This document shows, piece after piece, positions 51,605 through 60,883 of a stretch of DNA of 64,000 nucleotides. The stretch lies in NCBI RefSeq assembly GCF_009712225.1, contig NZ_WASP01000002.1:1-64000 (forward strand), in the 5' to 3' direction. This stretch comes from Desulfovibrio sp. (GTDB lineage Bacteria > Desulfobacterota > Desulfovibrionia > Desulfovibrionales > Desulfovibrionaceae). The notes below the pieces were generated by a model, which had not been told where the DNA came from, searched no databases, and was given only the letters and a program-made list of their open reading frames with translations. Made by a program: the position numbers and the translations under genes. Within the stretch, counting starts at the first letter, position 1. Each line of letters starts with the position of its first letter.

Positions 51605-52039
51605 ATCATTACCCGCATATCCCCCTTGATGGCTTTTTACATTACTGATTCAATATATATATCGAATCATTACTGCCGACTATTCGTTATTTCTATCCTA
51701 TGAAACGGCGCATGTATTATGCATTTTCCGCGCATAACCCCATATTTTTGAATCAACAGCTTAAAACTATAATGAATTTTTATATCTTTTAGAATCTATA
51801 ATTATCCGTGCAGTCGTCTATTGAAATTCTGCACCACATTATCCAAATCATACAGTCAATTACAAAATAGGTTTCACAAAAAAACCTGTACTACAACCTG
51901 TTTTTTGGGGAGGGACATGCCCCTCTTGCTCAGTGCGAGCGCATGCACAGAAACCATGACTGCACCATTTTTTTGAAAATCCCCGCAAGCCCCAAATTCA
52001 CGAGCTTTTGGGGCAAATCCTTTAATCAGGAGACCATGC
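51605..52039 (+). promoter_or_regulatory. Long AT-rich leader of ablAB with alternative hairpins
   Basis: About 435 bp with no gene. AGGTTT at 51869 can pair either with AAACCT at 51882 or with AACCT at 51895, the latter followed by GTTTTTT like a terminator. Next are GAGGG/CCCTC at 51910-51925, and a perfect GCCCCAAA/TTTGGGGC stem at 51989-52014 directly ahead of the ablA ribosome site. The layout suggests leader control, but no experiment or known riboswitch supports it. Confidence 0.4.
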
Positions 52040-53356
52040 ATGGGTATATTTAACGATCATCAGCAGGATCTTGCTGAAACCCTCAGCGACAATACTTCCA
52101 AATCGGACTGGACAAACTGGAAGTGGCACATACGCCACGCCATAAAAAATGTGGATGCTTTTGAACGCGCGCTCGGCATTGCCTTTTCACCGCGCGAAAA
52201 AGACATTTATCAACAAACCCTCGATAAATTCCCCATGTCGGTAACGCCGTACTATCTTTCGCTCATCGATGCTGAAAATTACGCCACCGACCCAATTTTC
52301 ATGCAGTCTTTCCCTAGTCCGGAAGAACTGAAAATAGAGCGCTATGACATGTCCGATCCTTTGCATGAGGAAAAGGACAGCCCCGCCCCCTGCATCACGC
52401 ACCGATACCCCGACCGTGTTCTCTTTCATATCAGCAACACGTGTTCCATGTATTGCCGCCACTGCACACGCAAACGCAAAGTTGGCGATGTGGAGTCCAT
52501 ACCCTCCCGGGCAAACATGGAGCAGGGGCTCGAATATATTCGCAATACCCCGCAAATACGCGATGTGCTTCTTTCAGGTGGCGACCCCTTCATGCTGTCA
52601 GATGAAAGGCTCGACTGGATACTCACAAGAGTGCGAGAAATTGAGCATGTGGAGGTGGTGCGCATTGGCACCCGCATGCCCGTGGTACTGCCCTATCGCG
52701 TTACGGATGAGCTGGTGGCAATGCTCAAAAAGCACCACCCGCTGTGGATCAATACCCATTTCAACCACCCGCGCGAAATAACCGAATCTTCTCGCAAAGC
52801 CCTGCGCAAGCTCGCCGATGCCGGCATTCCGCTGGGCAATCAGAGCGTGCTGCTGGCTGGGGTCAACGACTGCCAGCGCATCATCAAGACCCTTAACCAG
52901 AAGCTGGTCAAAAACCGCGTGCGCCCATATTATCTCTATCAGTGCGACCTTTCCGAAGGACTCACCCATTTCAGAACGCCAGTCAGCAAGGGTATCGAGA
53001 TACTGGAGAGCCTGCGGGGCCACACCAGCGGTTTTGCTGTGCCCACCTATGTGGTGGACGCGCCCGGTGGTGGGGGCAAAATTCCGGTCATGCCCAATTA
53101 TATCGTTTCGTGGGGAACCAACAAGGTAGTGCTGCGCAACTACGAGGGTGTTATCACCATTTATAACGAACCCCATTCGTATGAGCCCACGTACTGCGAC
53201 AGAGAGTGCTCAAAATGCAACCTGCTGCTCAAGGAAGACGACGCAGTTGAAAAGGCCGTAGGCATAGAAAAGCTTCTTTCTGACTGGGACGACACAATCA
53301 GTCTTACGCCAGAAAACAACGCACGCCTTGAAAGGAGAGAAGATGCAGACGGATAG
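52040..53356 (+). CDS. ablA: L-lysine 2,3-aminomutase (AblA)
   Basis: Radical SAM, PLP-dependent conversion of L-lysine to beta-lysine. 438 residues. The cluster motif [16 protein letters not shown] lies near residue 135. [27 protein letters not shown] near 185, [22 protein letters not shown] near 215, [16 protein letters not shown] near 265 and the PLP-lysine segment [21 protein letters not shown] near 340 follow. The C-terminal zinc-type Cys set is CDRECSKC near 390. AATCAGGAG precedes the ATG. Overlaps ablB by 14 nt. Together they give the osmolyte N-epsilon-acetyl-beta-lysine. Confidence 0.95.
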   Translation: MGIFNDHQQDLAETLSDNTSKSDWTNWKWHIRHAIKNVDAFERALGIAFSPREKDIYQQTLDKFPMSVTPYYLSLIDAENYATDPIFMQSFPSPEELKIERYDMSDPLHEEKDSPAPCITHRYPDRVLFHISNTCSMYCRHCTRKRKVGDVESIPSRANMEQGLEYIRNTPQIRDVLLSGGDPFMLSDERLDWILTRVREIEHVEVVRIGTRMPVVLPYRVTDELVAMLKKHHPLWINTHFNHPREITESSRKALRKLADAGIPLGNQSVLLAGVNDCQRIIKTLNQKLVKNRVRPYYLYQCDLSEGLTHFRTPVSKGIEILESLRGHTSGFAVPTYVVDAPGGGGKIPVMPNYIVSWGTNKVVLRNYEGVITIYNEPHSYEPTYCDRECSKCNLLLKEDDAVEKAVGIEKLLSDWDDTISLTPENNARLERREDADG

Positions 53357-54182
53357 CATTGTCAGCATGGGCAATTCGCTTGTGCAGCATGGCCCGGCCA
53401 ACAACCGCGTGTATCTGCTCAAGCTCGACCCCCGTGATCTCCCCGACATAATAGATGCCATCTGTGATCTTGGGCATACCAACGGTTATTCCAAGCTTTT
53501 CGCGAGGGTACCGGCCACGGCTTACAGGCAGTTTACGGCGAGAGGATTTATTGAAGAAGCTCTGGTGCCTGCAATGTGCAAGGGCAAATGCTCGGGAATT
53601 TTCATGAGCAGGTATCTGGATAAGGCACGCGCTGTTCCGCGCGACAGCAAGCTGATTGCCAGGGTTCTGGAAACCGCACGCCGTAATGCCCAGCAGCCGA
53701 CAAAACTCTATGACACAGATAATGTTGTGCAACTGGACGCGGCCCACGCCGATGAACTGGCCGGAATATACAGCCGGGTATTTGAATCATACCCATTTCC
53801 CATCCACGATCCTGAATTTATCCGCCAATCCATGAAGAACAACGTGATTTTCTTCGGCATTCGCAACAGCGGAAATCTTGTGGCCGTTGCGTCGGCCGAA
53901 ATGGACAAATCCTGGGGATGCGCAGAAATGACAGACTTTGCCACCTTGCAGGAGCATCAGGGAACAGGCGCTGCAGGCACACTGCTGACCCGCATGGAAA
54001 CAGTCATGCATGCCAGAGGCATTCACACAACATACACCATAGCCCGCGCGGAAAGCTTTGGAATGAATATTGTTTTCGCAAAAAGGGGGTATATGTTCAG
54101 CGGAACCCTGTATAATAATACCCAGATTGGCGGCACGCTTGAAAGCATGAACGTATGGCACAAAAAAATTGCTGCCAGATAA
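53343..54182 (+). CDS. ablB: Beta-lysine N6-acetyltransferase (AblB)
   Basis: Acetylates beta-lysine to N-epsilon-acetyl-beta-lysine, a compatible solute. 279 residues: an N-terminal part ([50 protein letters not shown]) and a GNAT domain in the second half. The GNAT domain has [36 protein letters not shown] near 140 and the acetyl-CoA loop [25 protein letters not shown] near 205. AAAGGAG precedes the ATG inside the ablA end, so translation is coupled. Confidence 0.93.
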   Translation: MQTDSIVSMGNSLVQHGPANNRVYLLKLDPRDLPDIIDAICDLGHTNGYSKLFARVPATAYRQFTARGFIEEALVPAMCKGKCSGIFMSRYLDKARAVPRDSKLIARVLETARRNAQQPTKLYDTDNVVQLDAAHADELAGIYSRVFESYPFPIHDPEFIRQSMKNNVIFFGIRNSGNLVAVASAEMDKSWGCAEMTDFATLQEHQGTGAAGTLLTRMETVMHARGIHTTYTIARAESFGMNIVFAKRGYMFSGTLYNNTQIGGTLESMNVWHKKIAAR

Positions 54183-54287
54183 CCCAGCACAGACTATCTG
54201 CAATAATTCATCACCTCGCGAGTACAGGGGCAGCCCCCCCTGTGCTTGCAACATTCCCTCTAATTGAAACTGGGGTTTTTCGCCCAC

Positions 54288-54326
54288 GGCTCCTCACAAC
54301 AAAAAACGATTTGCTGTGAGGGAGCC
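54288..54326 (+). terminator. Hairpin after ablB
   Basis: GGCTCCTCACA pairs with TGTGAGGGAGCC with one bulge and a 16-nt loop. No clear T-run. The remaining 280 bp to the diguanylate cyclase hold no gene. Confidence 0.5.
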
Positions 54327-54462
54327 CGCCCAGATCTCACATCTATTTGTTTTGTATATACATTTTTAAAAAATATTTGCCGAGCATACGTTCCAAGCGG
54401 TGTGACGGCTCATCTGCCACAATAATACGGGCAGCCATCACTGAATCTGGGCATAAAAAGCA

Positions 54463-56049
54463 CTAGGCCACGTTGCGCGCGCATGTTTCAGGCCATACGC
54501 CAACCACCTGATTGCGGCCGCAATTTTTGGCTGCATAAAGCGCCCGGTCCGCCCGGCCGAGCATGTCGGCAAAGGTGGCATCATCCGGAGCAGATGTGGT
54601 TACCCCCACACTGACAGTAAACCGCACAATCTGGTTGTCGTCCGAGGTTACCGACACCATGTCCTGAATGGTCTCGCGCAGCCGTTCGGCATTGGCGAGA
54701 GCCCCCACGCCGTCTGTTTCGGCAAGAATGAGCAAAAATTCTTCGCCCCCAAGACGGCCAACCACATCCTGCCCGCGCGTAATAGCCACCATTGCATCGG
54801 CGACGGCCTGTATGACCCGGTCACCTGTGGCATGCCCCCAAAGGTCGTTGATGGATTTGAATCTATCAATGTCTACCATCAACAGTGAAATATGCCCCTG
54901 ATAGCGGCGGCTTCTTGCCATTTCCTTTTCGCCGCACAAAACTAGCTGCCGTCTGTTGGCGACACCGGTCAAAGGATCGGTGGCAGCCAGATCACGCATG
55001 TCATCCCATTGCCGCAGGGTCAAAAGATGCTCCCGCAGTGCAAGCGTGTACAGCAGCAGCATTCCCAAAAAACCGCCCCCAAACTGCCATGCACGCCGCC
55101 GCCATTCGTGAAGGCTGTCGTGCAGGTCAAAGCCCACAATGCACAGCAGGGGAATATTTTCTACCTTGCTCACCCCATACACCCTGGTGCGTCCGTCCAG
55201 AGGCGACACGGCAATCAGGCTGGCGCTTGAGCGCTGTCTACCAAAATTTGGCAATTCTTCCAGTGAAATGATGCGTTTTTCAAAGTTGGCTGATGTGGGA
55301 GGATTGTGCGCCACTATCATGGCATCGCTGTCGGCCAGGGCCAGCACATCGTGATCACCCAAAGGAAAGGACTGTATCCAGCGCTGAAATTCCCCAATAT
55401 GAAATGCGGCCAGGGCACCGCCAAGAAAGTGCCCCTCGGAAGAAATACGTGGGCGGGTAACGGCGATGGTTGGAACTTTTGAGGCAGATTTGATGGCAGG
55501 CAGATATTGCGTGTAGGCCCGGTTTTCGGTCATGACAGGTGATGAGGCGCAGAATGACAGATTGCTTTTCAAACCGATCTTTGTGGTGTCTGCCACCAGC
55601 CGATAAATGCATTCCGCGTCGTACAGCCCAAGGCCGATGGCACCGGGCACGGTAGAAATTTTTTTTGCCAGCCAGGGGCAGACTCGCTGTATTTCATCCT
55701 TGTTGCCAACGCTGCTGTTCACCTCATCTGCCGTAACTTTTTCAAGAACATCGCGCAGAACATAATCGGCAGCAACAACTGTCGTTCCAAACCACTGGCT
55801 CATAAACTGGCTTTGCTGAACTGCAAGAGCAGACCTTTCCTGAATAATCTGTTCACGGCTCAAGGCCATGTCAAAACCCAGCCATACGGCTGCACCAGCA
55901 AGCATCACCAGCATTGTGCCGTAAATGCACACCGTTGAAAACAATACCTGCCAGGTATACCTGCCGGGCCTGTAATAAGCAGCGCGAAGAGGCCTCCTGA
56001 AACCAGAAGGCATATCCACACCCTTGCACGTATGCTTTCGCCATTTCAT
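54463..56049 (-). CDS. Membrane-anchored diguanylate cyclase (GGDEF)
   Basis: Makes cyclic di-GMP. 528 residues: first membrane helix near residues 32-55 (LFSTVCIYGTMLVMLAGAAVWLG). A ~240-residue periplasmic sensor follows, resembling the dCache-type two-lobed domain (AVQQSQFMSQWFGTTVVAADYVLRDVLEKV... LVADTTKIGLKSNLSFCASSPV... FLGGALAAFHIGEFQRW). The second helix is near 310-335, then GGDEF with DPLTGVANRRQL and the active site GRLGGEEF near 450. RGQD five residues before it is an intact product-inhibition I-site. The start is uncertain (ATG 56049 or 56013, both with sites). Located between ablAB and nap. Confidence 0.92.
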   Translation of the reverse strand: MKWRKHTCKGVDMPSGFRRPLRAAYYRPGRYTWQVLFSTVCIYGTMLVMLAGAAVWLGFDMALSREQIIQERSALAVQQSQFMSQWFGTTVVAADYVLRDVLEKVTADEVNSSVGNKDEIQRVCPWLAKKISTVPGAIGLGLYDAECIYRLVADTTKIGLKSNLSFCASSPVMTENRAYTQYLPAIKSASKVPTIAVTRPRISSEGHFLGGALAAFHIGEFQRWIQSFPLGDHDVLALADSDAMIVAHNPPTSANFEKRIISLEELPNFGRQRSSASLIAVSPLDGRTRVYGVSKVENIPLLCIVGFDLHDSLHEWRRRAWQFGGGFLGMLLLYTLALREHLLTLRQWDDMRDLAATDPLTGVANRRQLVLCGEKEMARSRRYQGHISLLMVDIDRFKSINDLWGHATGDRVIQAVADAMVAITRGQDVVGRLGGEEFLLILAETDGVGALANAERLRETIQDMVSVTSDDNQIVRFTVSVGVTTSAPDDATFADMLGRADRALYAAKNCGRNQVVGVWPETCARNVA

Positions 56050-56310
56050 GGGGCATCCTGCATTGCCATGCGCCAAAAAATGTTAAACACTCGAATATTG
56101 TGAGGGAGTTATAAACTTAGTGGAGGAGGGAAGAGAAGGTGCGCCACTACCCGCATGGTCACTATACGCCCAGGCGTGAATAGCTTCCAGACAATATTAT
56201 GCCGTTTTTTGTAATGCTCTTGCTTAAAAGACAATACGGCACAAAATGGACAATCAATAGGTGTGCAACGGTGTTATCTGACACTATCTGCCTGACACTG
56301 CCGGTGTTTT

Positions 56311-57135
56311 CTACCCGTCATTCTTTTTTACGAACCATTCCAGCGCGCTGCCATAGCCAGCGCAGGTGCTGACGCAGTCGCCGCAGTGGGTACAGTCGTG
56401 CCTTTCAGGGCCGCCCTTGCGGCGCGGGTTCAGGTCGAGCGAACAGGCTTTCTGGCAGGGAGCCTTGCCCTTGCAGGAGCACCTCTCTGCCCGCCAGACA
56501 ATACGCAGGCCCAAAGCCTTCTCGGGCAGGCAACTGGCCGTGGCCCCCAGCAGCACAGATTGCGGGCACACAAAACGGCACCACAGACGCTTGCCTGTGG
56601 CAAATTCCAGCAGCAGGGCAACCAGCGGCACGGCGACAGCCACAAGCAGCAGCCACATGTCATCCCCCTGCCATGCAAGCACGGGCAGCAACGAGAGCTC
56701 GCCGGGCAGCGAAACAATGCCCAAAACCGGAAATCCTACCCCTAGCGCCGCCACCAGCCCCATGGCCAGCAGCAGAACCTTGCCCCAGAAGGCCTGCCGC
56801 ACCACCAGGCGCCCGCCATCCCGCCGCCAGCGCAGGGCATACACAAGTTCGGACAGCAAACCGTAGGGGCATATCCACGAGCAGAAAACCCGCCCAAGCA
56901 GCAGGGCCACAACCAGCGAAAGCAAGGCTCCGGCCAGCAGTCGTCCGGCAGACAAAAAGCCCATGGCGGCAATCTGGGCCGCGCCCACGGGGTCGGCAAA
57001 GGGTACGCCAAAAAAATCCAGCGCAAAAAAACTGCCGCTCACCCCGCGCCAGCCAGCCGCATTTACCCAGGGCAGCAGACACAGGCCCGCCACCACCAGC
57101 ACCTGCACCGCCCGCCGCACCACAATCAGCCTCAT
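56311..57135 (-). CDS. napH: Quinol dehydrogenase membrane component NapH
   Basis: Polytopic iron-sulfur protein that with NapG passes electrons from menaquinol toward NapA. 274 residues. Four or five membrane helices carry two CXXXCP motifs: VFCSWICPYG near 80 and LWCRFVCPQS near 190. Ferredoxin-like clusters follow at the C-terminus: CSCKGKAPCQKAC near 225 and CTHCGDCVSTC near 250. GGGAGG precedes the ATG at 57135. It overlaps napG by 4 nt. Last gene of the nap operon. Confidence 0.94.
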   Translation of the reverse strand: MRLIVVRRAVQVLVVAGLCLLPWVNAAGWRGVSGSFFALDFFGVPFADPVGAAQIAAMGFLSAGRLLAGALLSLVVALLLGRVFCSWICPYGLLSELVYALRWRRDGGRLVVRQAFWGKVLLLAMGLVAALGVGFPVLGIVSLPGELSLLPVLAWQGDDMWLLLVAVAVPLVALLLEFATGKRLWCRFVCPQSVLLGATASCLPEKALGLRIVWRAERCSCKGKAPCQKACSLDLNPRRKGGPERHDCTHCGDCVSTCAGYGSALEWFVKKNDG

Positions 57136-57656
57136 GCCTTGCCTCCCGGCGCTTTTTCTACAGGTATGCCCGTGGGCGGCTTGAGCCGCGACGATGCGGG
57201 CACAATTTCCACAGCCTGCACCGGGCATACGTATTCACATATGCCGCAGCCCACACAGGCAGTGGTCATGGCAGGCACAAGCCCGCCAGAAAGCACCACC
57301 GCAGAACCGCGCAAGGGGCACCGGTCATAGCAGGTCATGCACATGACGCCAGTTGCAAAATTGTGGCAGCGGTTTTTGAGAATATAGGCCTGCCCCATGC
57401 CCGCCCGCTGCATTTCAGTGACAGCGTTGTCCAGCGCCCCACTGGGGCACACCGGCGGGCACTTCATGCACAGGTAGCAGGGTTTTCTGCGGGGCCGCAC
57501 CTGCGGCGTACGCCGCGTGCGCCCAAAGCCGCCAGCCAGCTCGATACTCTCGTACGGGCAGACGGTCGCACACTTGCCGCAGCGCACGCACTTGCGCAAG
57601 AATGATTCCTCATCCCCAGCTCCCGGTGGGCGCAGGGGCGGCATAAAAAGACTCAT
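57132..57656 (-). CDS. napG: Ferredoxin-type protein NapG, short form without Tat signal
   Basis: Iron-sulfur electron carrier with four [4Fe-4S] sites: CVRCGKCATVCP near residue 23, CYLCMKCPPVCP near 61, CMTCYDRCP near 105 and CVGCGICEYVCP near 136. 174 residues. Typical NapG has a twin-arginine signal, but here the first Cys motif follows only 22 residues (MSLFMPPLRPPGAGDEESF) with no RR motif or hydrophobic core. The upstream frame does not supply one. The protein may be cytoplasmic like NapF. GGGGAG precedes the ATG. Overlaps napD and napH by 4 nt each. Confidence 0.88.
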   Translation of the reverse strand: MSLFMPPLRPPGAGDEESFLRKCVRCGKCATVCPYESIELAGGFGRTRRTPQVRPRRKPCYLCMKCPPVCPSGALDNAVTEMQRAGMGQAYILKNRCHNFATGVMCMTCYDRCPLRGSAVVLSGGLVPAMTTACVGCGICEYVCPVQAVEIVPASSRLKPPTGIPVEKAPGGKA

Positions 57657-57991
57657 TCCTGCTCCCCTGCTCCAAACGGCATGGCACTGCCATCGGCCAT
57701 ACTGCATCGCGGCTGGTGAGCCGGGCATTCCATGTGGCCCTGCGCGTCCATGTCTTCCTCGTAATTGGCAAAAACCAGATGCAGCTCTTCAACGCCCGGC
57801 AGTTTGCTGAGCGCGCCGAGCTCCTGCTGAATCTTGTCAGAGGGCTGCTCCACAACCAGTACAAGGCCGCCAATCTCCGCATCTGCGGGCGTGCGCTGCA
57901 CATCCACAATGCCCGTGCGGCCCCGCACGGCGGCTTCCAGCCCGGCAAGCGCACCAGCGGGCGCACTCAGAATTATCCCAGCAATGGCCAT
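57653..57991 (-). CDS. napD: NapA-specific chaperone NapD
   Basis: Cytoplasmic chaperone that binds the NapA Tat signal and coordinates cofactor insertion. 112 residues: IAGIILSAPAGALAGLEAAVRGRTGIVDVQR at the start, EIGGLVLVVEQPSDKIQQELGALSKLPGVEELHLVFANYEED in the ferredoxin-like core to about residue 85. It then has an unusual ~27-residue tail containing CPAHQPRC. GGAGG precedes the ATG. Overlaps napG by 4 nt. Confidence 0.92.
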   Translation of the reverse strand: MAIAGIILSAPAGALAGLEAAVRGRTGIVDVQRTPADAEIGGLVLVVEQPSDKIQQELGALSKLPGVEELHLVFANYEEDMDAQGHMECPAHQPRCSMADGSAMPFGAGEQE

Positions 57992-58071
57992 ATATCCTCC
58001 AGCATTACCCCGCCCGCATGTCATGCACACGGGCGGGGATCTCTATCTGAACAGGAACATGCTGCCGCGTG

Positions 58072-60342
58072 CTAAACCTTGCGCACCCGCGCCGCGCATA
58101 TTTTGTATTCCGGCTCGCGCGAACCGGGGTCGGTGGCGTCCAGAAACAGCTTGTTGACCAGCTTTTTGGGATCAAAAAACGGCACGGCCACAAGCCCCGG
58201 CCTGCACACGTCGCTCACGCGAGCGGGCAGTTCCATCTTGTCGCGCCGGGTTTCGAGAATGACATTGTCGCCGTGCTTGATGCCCAGGGCGGCGGCGTCC
58301 TTTTCGTTAATTTCCACAAAGGCCGCCGGATTTGCCTTGAGCAGTTCGGGCACTTTGCCCGTCATGGTCGAGGTGTGCCAGTGGTCGATAACGCGCATGG
58401 AGGTAAGATACAGAGGATATTCTGCATCGGGTTCTTCCGCCGCGCCCTTGGCCGGGCGCATGAAGATGGTGGGCTTGCCGTCGGGTTTGCCGTAGAAAAA
58501 GAACTTGTCCGGATGGTCGGCTGGCACCAGCGGATCATGCCCGCGCACGTAGCGCAGGTTGGTTCCGGGGTGATCCTCCGAGGGACAGGGCCAGATGATG
58601 CCCGATTCCTTGCGCAGGCGGTCGCGGGTCATGCCATAGAAATCGTAGGTGGTTCCCTTGGCAACCATACGCCACTCGTTCCACACGTCTTCGGCATTCC
58701 TGAAGTTCACCAGCTTGGGGTCAACACCCGCGCGCTTGGCGAATTCCACAAGGGTATTCACGGTGGGGCGGCACTGGCCGGGCGAATCCACAGCCTTTTC
58801 TGTCAGCGAATAGCGCCGTTCGCCGCAACCGTACACGCCGTCGCGCTCGCACCAGAAAGAAGGCGCAAGTACAAGGTCGGCGTACTGCAGGGTTACGGCA
58901 TCGGGGAATGCCTCGATGCACACAAGGAACGATTCCGGGTTCGACATGGCCTTGTGAACCTTGTTCAGGTTGGGCAGGGTATGCGCGGGGTTGGTCTCGC
59001 AAATAACCATGCACTTCACGTCGCCACGGCCAAGAGCCTCAAACATCGCCACCGTATGGGGGCCGGGATTAGGCGAAATACGCCCTTCCGGCAGGTCCCA
59101 CAGTTTTTCCATTTCTGCTCGGTGCTTGGGGTTGGCAATGGCGCGGCCAGCGGGCAGCAGATGTGCCAGCGCGCCGGTATCGCGCACGCCGCCACAGGCG
59201 TTGGGCTGACCCGTGAGAGAAAATGGCGTAGCGCCGGGGCGGCAAATCTGCCCGGTCAGCAGATGCAGGTTGTGGATAAGATTATTGGCAAAAACACCCT
59301 GCACACGCTGGTTGATGCCCATGCACCACAGGCTCATGGTGGCGGATGATTCTGCAAAGGCGCGGGCCGCCGTATAAATCTGCTCTACGGGTACGCGGCA
59401 TATCTCGGCCACTTTTTCGGGCCGGTAGTTTTCCAGAAAAGCCTTGTACCCCTCAAAATCAGAAGGCTTGCCTTCCGGGTCGGCAAAACTCACATGGCGC
59501 TGCCAGAAGCGGGGGTTATCCAGTTCTTCATTGATGATGACCCAGGCCATGCTGTGCATGAAGGCCAGGTCTGTGCCGGGGCGAAAGGCCACATGCATGT
59601 CGGCAATACGGGCCGTGTTGGTGCGGCGCGGGTCGGCCACAATGATCTTGATGCCCGGCTCCACCTGCTTGCGACGGGCAATGCGGCGGAACAGCACAGG
59701 GTGCGCCTCTGAGGTATTGGAACCGATGATGAAAAAGCAGGTGGCCTGGTCAATATCGGCATAGGTTCCCATGGGCTCGTCCTTGCCGAACGTGGTGGTG
59801 TAGCCGCCCACAGCCGATGCCATGCACAGGCGGGGGTTGCCGTCCACGTTATTGGTGCCAAAGCCGCCCTTGAAAATCTTGTTGGCAAGGTAGCTCTCTT
59901 CGGTCAGGCACTGACCCGAGCCATACCAGGCAACGGAATTGGGGCCAAAGTTATCAATACTGTGCCGGAATCTGGAAGCCATGAGGTCGAGGGCTTCGTC
60001 CCAGCTTATGGGCTCGAGGGGACCGCCCTTGGTGCGGCGCAGCATGGGCTGGGTGACGCGCTCTTTTGAATTAAGCACAGGAATGAGCAGCGAACCCTTC
60101 AGACACAGCAGGCCCGCGTTGTGGTTGTTGGGGTCGCCCTGAATGGCCACGGCCTTGCCGTTTTTAACCCCCACCATCACACCACAGCCTGTGCCGCAGT
60201 AGCGGCATACGCCCTTTACCCATTTGTCCGGCTTGTTGTCGTCTGCCGCAAGGGCCAAAGTGGGCAAACCAACGCCCGTAGCAGCCGCCATGGCGGCCGA
60301 CATGGCAAAAAACCGTAAAAAATCACGACGCGATGAATTCAT
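58072..60342 (-). CDS. napA: Periplasmic nitrate reductase catalytic subunit NapA
   Basis: Mo-bis-MGD nitrate reductase. 756 residues with a Tat signal (SRRDFLRFFAMSAAMAAATGVG, cleaved near ALAADD). The [4Fe-4S] site is CRYCGTGCGVMVG with a later Cys in GLLCLKG. The Mo-ligand Cys is in WYGSGQCLTEESYLANK near residue 170. Molybdopterin regions include RLCMASAVGGY, FIIGSNTSEAHPVLF, ADPRRTNTARIAD and the C-terminal GDNVILETRRDKMELPARVSD. Length matches the monomeric enzyme of D. desulfuricans; there is no napB gene here, so NapM/NapC would be donors. GAGGTT precedes the ATG at 60342. Confidence 0.97.
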   Translation of the reverse strand: MNSSRRDFLRFFAMSAAMAAATGVGLPTLALAADDNKPDKWVKGVCRYCGTGCGVMVGVKNGKAVAIQGDPNNHNAGLLCLKGSLLIPVLNSKERVTQPMLRRTKGGPLEPISWDEALDLMASRFRHSIDNFGPNSVAWYGSGQCLTEESYLANKIFKGGFGTNNVDGNPRLCMASAVGGYTTTFGKDEPMGTYADIDQATCFFIIGSNTSEAHPVLFRRIARRKQVEPGIKIIVADPRRTNTARIADMHVAFRPGTDLAFMHSMAWVIINEELDNPRFWQRHVSFADPEGKPSDFEGYKAFLENYRPEKVAEICRVPVEQIYTAARAFAESSATMSLWCMGINQRVQGVFANNLIHNLHLLTGQICRPGATPFSLTGQPNACGGVRDTGALAHLLPAGRAIANPKHRAEMEKLWDLPEGRISPNPGPHTVAMFEALGRGDVKCMVICETNPAHTLPNLNKVHKAMSNPESFLVCIEAFPDAVTLQYADLVLAPSFWCERDGVYGCGERRYSLTEKAVDSPGQCRPTVNTLVEFAKRAGVDPKLVNFRNAEDVWNEWRMVAKGTTYDFYGMTRDRLRKESGIIWPCPSEDHPGTNLRYVRGHDPLVPADHPDKFFFYGKPDGKPTIFMRPAKGAAEEPDAEYPLYLTSMRVIDHWHTSTMTGKVPELLKANPAAFVEINEKDAAALGIKHGDNVILETRRDKMELPARVSDVCRPGLVAVPFFDPKKLVNKLFLDATDPGSREPEYKICAARVRKV

Positions 60343-60436
60343 ATCCGCAACCTCGCTGTTAGCTTGGCATGATTGTTCTGTTACCTTGGCTGCCCCGCGC
60401 TGGGGCAGACCAAACCCGGCAAACCGCAGGTGCGGG

Positions 60437-60883
60437 CTACAAATCCGTCTTGCCGCTGGGCATGCGGTATTCGTAGGCCTTGCCATGCATGGGGCTCTGG
60501 TGGTTGGGATGACAGGTGGAACAGTCATCACGCTTGCCAAACTTGGCCTCCATGCGCTGCATGGAAAGCGAGTGGCAACGGGCGCACACCTCAACCCCGG
60601 GCCTGCGCGTAAAGGGAATGGCTCCCTTGCCGTCGGGCATGCCATGACAGGTCTGACAGCGCACAAGCGTTATGCCGTGCTTGCTTTCAAACCATTCCTG
60701 CGCCACGCGGGGCGTGCTTTTCATATGGCAGGAGTAGCAGTCACCAGCCATCTGCGGCGCATCGAGATGCTTTGCCGCCTCGCACCGCTCAGCCGGAAAG
60801 GCCCAGGCCATGTACAGAAAATAGCCGCCCGCCAGCACCGCCAGGGCAAGCAGAACGATGAGCAGTTTCTTGTTGCGGGTCAT
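60437..60883 (-). CDS. napM: Tetraheme cytochrome c NapM
   Basis: Electron carrier of the Desulfovibrio nap operon, standing where other bacteria have NapB. 148 residues: an N-terminal membrane anchor or uncleaved signal (LLIVLLALAVLAGGYFLYMAWAF) and four CXXCH sites: CYSCH near 49, CQTCH near 76, CARCH near 98 and CSTCH near 120. Overlaps napC by 4 nt upstream; 94 bp to napA. Confidence 0.92.
   Translation of the reverse strand: MTRNKKLLIVLLALAVLAGGYFLYMAWAFPAERCEAAKHLDAPQMAGDCYSCHMKSTPRVAQEWFESKHGITLVRCQTCHGMPDGKGAIPFTRRPGVEVCARCHSLSMQRMEAKFGKRDDCSTCHPNHQSPMHGKAYEYRMPSGKTDL

Noticed and set aside
58069-59349. 426-residue plus-strand open frame antisense to napA
   Set aside because: Same antisense pattern; napA motifs on the minus strand are decisive.
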